A stretch of DNA of 15,302 nucleotides from an uncultured Eubacteriales bacterium (GTDB lineage: Bacteria > Bacillota > Clostridia > Oscillospirales > Acutalibacteraceae). The position numbers and the translations under genes are program-made. The stretch is from NCBI GenBank assembly GCA_900321515.1, contig ONWI01000138.1:1-15302 (forward strand), given 5' to 3'. The notes under the pieces were generated by a model. That model saw only the letters and a list, made by a program, of their open reading frames with translations. It was not told the origin of the DNA and did no database searches. Shown here one piece after another: positions 13,697 to 15,302 of the stretch. Numbering within the stretch: position 1 is the first letter of the stretch; each line of letters begins with the position of its first letter.

Positions 13697-14345
13697 GCAG
13701 GACAGGCTGGTTACTGAAAATATAGGTCTTGTTCACGCCTGCGCGCGCCGTTACATGGGACGTGGCATTGATTATGACGACCTCTATCAGTCGGGCTGTG
13801 AGGGCTTGGTAAAGGCTGCTGCCGGATATGACGGCAGCCGCAGCGTAAAGTTTTCCACATACGCCGTACCTGCAATACTCGGAGAAATACGCCGTCTCTT
13901 CCGCGACGGCGGCTCGGTAAGGGTTTGCCGCAGTCTGAGGGATCTGGGACTTAAAATCCATCGGGCTGAGACCGAATTCCGCAATTCCGAGGGAAGAGAC
14001 CCCACGGTGAGCGAACTTGCCCAAAGACTTGGCGTGGAGCCTGAGAGCATTGCCGAAGCGATAGAAGCTTCCCGTCCGGTACTCTCGCTGACAGCCGAAC
14101 GCGACGGAGAGGAATTTGACGAGGATGTTCCGTCCGAGAGCTTTGACGAGACGCTGGTCGATATTGTAGCGCTCAGAGAGGCAATCGCTTCGCTGGAGAG
14201 AACAGACCGCGAGATAATCCGCATGAGATATTTTGTCGGAAGGACGCAGGCTTATGTTGCCAAAACTCTTGGAATGACGCAGGTTCAGGTGTCCAGAAGG
14301 GAACGCAAAATAATCAATTGCATCAGAAATCAGCTGCTTAAGTGA
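13686..14345 (+). CDS. sigF: Forespore RNA polymerase sigma factor F
   Basis: This 219-residue sigma-70 family protein lacks region 1 and has region 2 (DDLYQSGCEGLVKAA at 31-45; FSTYAVPAILGEIRRLFRD at 56-74), region 3 (about 85-150) and region 4 with a helix-turn-helix (GRTQAYVAKTLGMTQVQVSR at 185-204). Length, the CRSLRDLG segment after region 2.4, and position behind spoIIAB identify it as sigma F and not sigma G or B. It directs early gene expression in the forespore. Its start lies inside the end of spoIIAB and has no strong ribosome binding site of its own, in keeping with coupling. No clear terminator follows for about 230 bases. Confidence 0.93.
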   Translation: MTVEQDRLVTENIGLVHACARRYMGRGIDYDDLYQSGCEGLVKAAAGYDGSRSVKFSTYAVPAILGEIRRLFRDGGSVRVCRSLRDLGLKIHRAETEFRNSEGRDPTVSELAQRLGVEPESIAEAIEASRPVLSLTAERDGEEFDEDVPSESFDETLVDIVALREAIASLERTDREIIRMRYFVGRTQAYVAKTLGMTQVQVSRRERKIINCIRNQLLK

Positions 14346-14374
14346 CAATCCTCCGGCTTAGTGTATAAATACTG

Positions 14375-14401
14375 TTGACGAATTGTTAACAATGTTAAAA
14401 T
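14375..14401 (+). promoter_or_regulatory. Weak promoter-like site with palindrome and 0A-type box
   Basis: TTGACG (14375-14380) and TAAAAT (14396-14401) are 15 bases apart, so promoter strength is doubtful. The spacer holds the perfect 12-base palindrome ATTGTTAACAAT (14382-14393). TGACGAA (14376-14382) fits the Spo0A box consensus TGNCGAA. This is a possible control site between sigF and the structured RNA, but each element is short. Confidence 0.3.
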
Positions 14402-14435
14402 AGCCCGTATTTCTACATTTGGGAAAAATAATCTG

Positions 14436-14464
14436 TTGCAAATTTTTATTTTGTGTAGTATAAT
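14436..14464 (+). promoter_or_regulatory. Near-consensus sigma-A promoter of the structured RNA
   Basis: TTGCAA (14436-14441) and TATAAT (14459-14464) are exactly 17 bases apart. Transcription should start near 14471, right before the first of several stem-loops and about 195 bases before any coding start. Confidence 0.75.
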
Positions 14465-14470
14465 AATCTT

Positions 14471-14617
14471 GGGTCAGTAATGCTCCTTGTATTACTGAAA
14501 ATGGGCAATTTCCGTGTGTTATTGCTCTTGCCTTGTGCCGGGGAATCAGTCCTACGGTTCCCGGTATGTCCACAGGATTACATAGGATTAAAAGCTAAAA
14601 TCTTATGCACTGTTTTT
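14471..14617 (+). ncRNA. Probable structured RNA, independent or a leader of the XRE gene
   Basis: Four stem-loops follow one another from the promoter. Hairpin 1 pairs 14474-14481 with 14491-14498 (TCAGTAAT). Hairpin 2 pairs 14503-14509 with 14521-14527 (GGGCAAT, one G-T pair). Hairpin 3 pairs 14531-14537 with 14571-14576 and 14538-14545 with 14558-14564. Hairpin 4 pairs 14581-14589 with 14599-14607 and is followed after five bases by TTTTTATT, with an extra ACAG/CTGT closing pair, so it can act as a terminator. No reading frame is convincing here. I tested by eye 6S, SRP, T-box, fluoride, SAM and cyclic dinucleotide riboswitch signatures and found no match. Confidence 0.5.
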
Positions 14618-14633
14618 ATTGCACTACAGACGG

Positions 14634-14642
14634 TGGTATAAA
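14634..14642 (+). promoter_or_regulatory. Possible extended -10 promoter of the XRE gene
   Basis: TGGTATAAA forms an extended -10 element just downstream of the terminator-like hairpin. The only -35-like sequence at a suitable distance is a T run (14613-14618). Transcription would start near 14650, close to the GAGGTGAT ribosome binding site. This would let the regulator be expressed apart from the structured RNA. Confidence 0.3.
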
Positions 14643-14664
14643 TTTTATTCTTTTTTGAGGTGAT

Positions 14665-14937
14665 ATGAAAATGCCGCGTATAATCAACGGTGAAAAGAAC
14701 AACATCGTAGGAGAAAACATTCGTATTTTAAGAGTCACACGCAGGATGAGCCAACAGGATCTTGCAGACAAACTCGATGAGAAGGGCGTTTATGTTTGCA
14801 GAGGCTCTATTTCCAGAATTGAGGACGGTCTGCGCACTGTTACCGATATCGAGTTAAAAGGTTTTTCCGAAGTTTTCAATGTTACTGTCAACGATCTGTT
14901 TGTTGAGCGTGATGTATTTGGTGAGCAGGTAAGATAG
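14665..14937 (+). CDS. Small XRE-family helix-turn-helix regulator
   Basis: The 90-residue protein is a single XRE-type helix-turn-helix domain: IRILRVTRRMSQQDLADKL leads into VCRGSISRIEDGLRTVTDIEL and VNDLF. It has no effector domain. GAGGTGAT (14657-14664) precedes two ATG codons; 14665 lies very close and 14671 lies 10 bases after AGG, so the true start may be 14671 (88 residues). It lies directly behind the structured RNA, which could control it. The operator it binds is unknown. It is of the short stand-alone kind common in Clostridia. Confidence 0.85.
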   Translation: MKMPRIINGEKNNIVGENIRILRVTRRMSQQDLADKLDEKGVYVCRGSISRIEDGLRTVTDIELKGFSEVFNVTVNDLFVERDVFGEQVR

Positions 14938-15048
14938 TTTGAACTTTAGGCTATTTTGGCGATGGAATGGCAAATGGGTTAAGTTCTGAATATTGTCGAA
15001 TTAACGTGTAGGATACTTTTGCTGATTCATTAAAAAAATATGCAGTGC

Positions 15049-15101
15049 AATGCCCGATAACATGGTACTTATTGCCGTGTGACGGGCATTATCGTTTTTT
15101 T
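15049..15101 (+). terminator. Strong intrinsic terminator after the XRE gene
   Basis: AATGCCCG (15049-15056) pairs perfectly with CGGGCATT (15083-15090). Inside, ACATGG (15060-15065) pairs with CCGTGT (15075-15080) with one G-T pair. After ATCG, seven T residues follow (15095-15101). Confidence 0.85.
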
Positions 15102-15165
15102 GACATTTTTTGATGGAAATGTGTTTGCCAAAACATAAAGAAAAGTTAAAGATTCATTTTTTCGC

Positions 15166-15194
15166 TTGACAAATTTTTAATAAAATGTTACCAT
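15166..15194 (+). promoter_or_regulatory. Sigma-A promoter before the 13-codon frame
   Basis: TTGACA (15166-15171) is a perfect -35, and TACCAT (15189-15194) lies 17 bases later with four of six -10 positions. Transcription would start near 15201, giving a leader of about 30 bases with an AAAGGAG ribosome binding site at 15216-15222. Confidence 0.6.
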
Positions 15195-15230
15195 ATAGTC
15201 ACAATGATGATTTTCAAAGGAGTGTGTTCG

Positions 15231-15272
15231 ATGAGCGGGTACTATGATAATGCAGGGTGCGCTGAATTCTGA
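15231..15272 (+). CDS. Possible 13-residue peptide or leader peptide
   Basis: The frame MSGYYDNAGCAEF ends with TGA at 15270-15272. AAAGGAG lies about 8 bases before the ATG, and the promoter just upstream is good, so translation here is likely. A 13-codon frame could be a leader peptide for a gene beyond the window, a tiny functional peptide, or the start of a longer gene cut by a frameshift or stop. The same frame stays open for nine more codons to a TAA that is also the last codon of the window; no stem-loop follows the TGA as a selenocysteine signal would require. I do not recognise the peptide. Confidence 0.4.
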   Translation: MSGYYDNAGCAEF

Positions 15273-15302
15273 GATATTTTTATAACGTGTTTATTGTTGT
15301 AA

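Larger units (their letters stand above)
14938..15230. other. Non-coding stretch between the XRE gene and the last short frame
   Basis: No gene is seen. The stretch holds a perfect 0A-type box TTGTCGAA (14993-15000), a strong terminator (15049-15101), an AT-rich segment, and a promoter with ribosome binding site for the short frame at 15231. The XRE transcript would therefore carry a 3' untranslated tail of about 110 bases before the terminator. Confidence 0.6.

Noticed and set aside
14471..14660. T-box or 6S identity for the structured RNA
   Set aside because: A GGTGGTA near 14632-14638 recalls a T-box, but the conserved antiterminator sequence and specifier features are missing; the fold is several hairpins and not one long rod with a central bubble as in 6S.
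14957..14990. Fluoride riboswitch resemblance (GGCGATGG)
   Set aside because: The required partner CGCC and the pseudoknot segments are absent and no fluoride exporter follows.
15270..15302. Selenocysteine read-through of the TGA in the short last frame
   Set aside because: The frame continues to a TAA, but no stem-loop follows the TGA and the nine following codons resemble no known selenoprotein.
1..15302. CRISPR arrays, insertion sequences, tRNA and rRNA genes, attachment sites
   Set aside because: No regularly spaced repeats, transposase motifs, cloverleaf sequences or rRNA-like stretches were seen on either strand.

Overview
The window reads as chromosomal DNA of a low- to mid-GC Gram-positive of the class Clostridia, most likely a gut-type Oscillospiraceae/Ruminococcaceae relative (inference). 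The grounds are a complete spoIIAA-spoIIAB-sigF sporulation locus, strong AGGAGG-type ribosome binding sites, TTGACA/TATAAT-type promoters, TTG start codons, intrinsic terminators, and a Fur-type box of the Bacillus 7-1-7 style. Every convincing gene lies on the + strand.

Region 1 (about 320-3930) is the least familiar part: five small proteins (four membrane-anchored, one apparently soluble) followed by one AAA+ ATPase, all in one direction, each with its own ribosome binding site, and closed by a terminator. Two of the small proteins (751-1236 and 1253-1705) are clear paralogs. All five end in a similar short strand-Asp/Asn-strand-helix-strand pattern. I recognise no described system with this layout; it is the best candidate for something new here.

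Region 2 (about 4010-4966) is a stand-alone phosphatidylserine decarboxylase gene with its own promoter and terminator. Region 3 (5028-8147) is a metal-uptake operon: a Fur-family repressor with a near-consensus Fur-type box at its predicted transcription start, then a His-rich ZnuA-like lipoprotein, a ZnuC-like ATPase and a ZnuB-like permease. Region 4 (8129-12408) starts with its own promoter and holds a TfoX N-terminal-domain protein, a membrane-anchored YdcF/SanA (DUF218) protein, a 61-residue two-helix membrane protein, an OmpR-type response regulator, its histidine kinase and a polysaccharide deacetylase without signal peptide.

Region 5 (12427-14345) holds a hairpin, a 77-residue unknown protein, a strong terminator and then spoIIAA-spoIIAB-sigF, the anti-anti-sigma, anti-sigma and sigma factor of forespore gene expression. 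Region 6 (14346-15302) holds a consensus promoter driving a probable structured RNA of about 150 nt, an XRE-type regulator, a strong terminator, and a consensus promoter with a very good ribosome binding site in front of a 13-codon reading frame at the window edge.

All calls come from reading the sequence without database searches; family names rest on motifs that can be seen.
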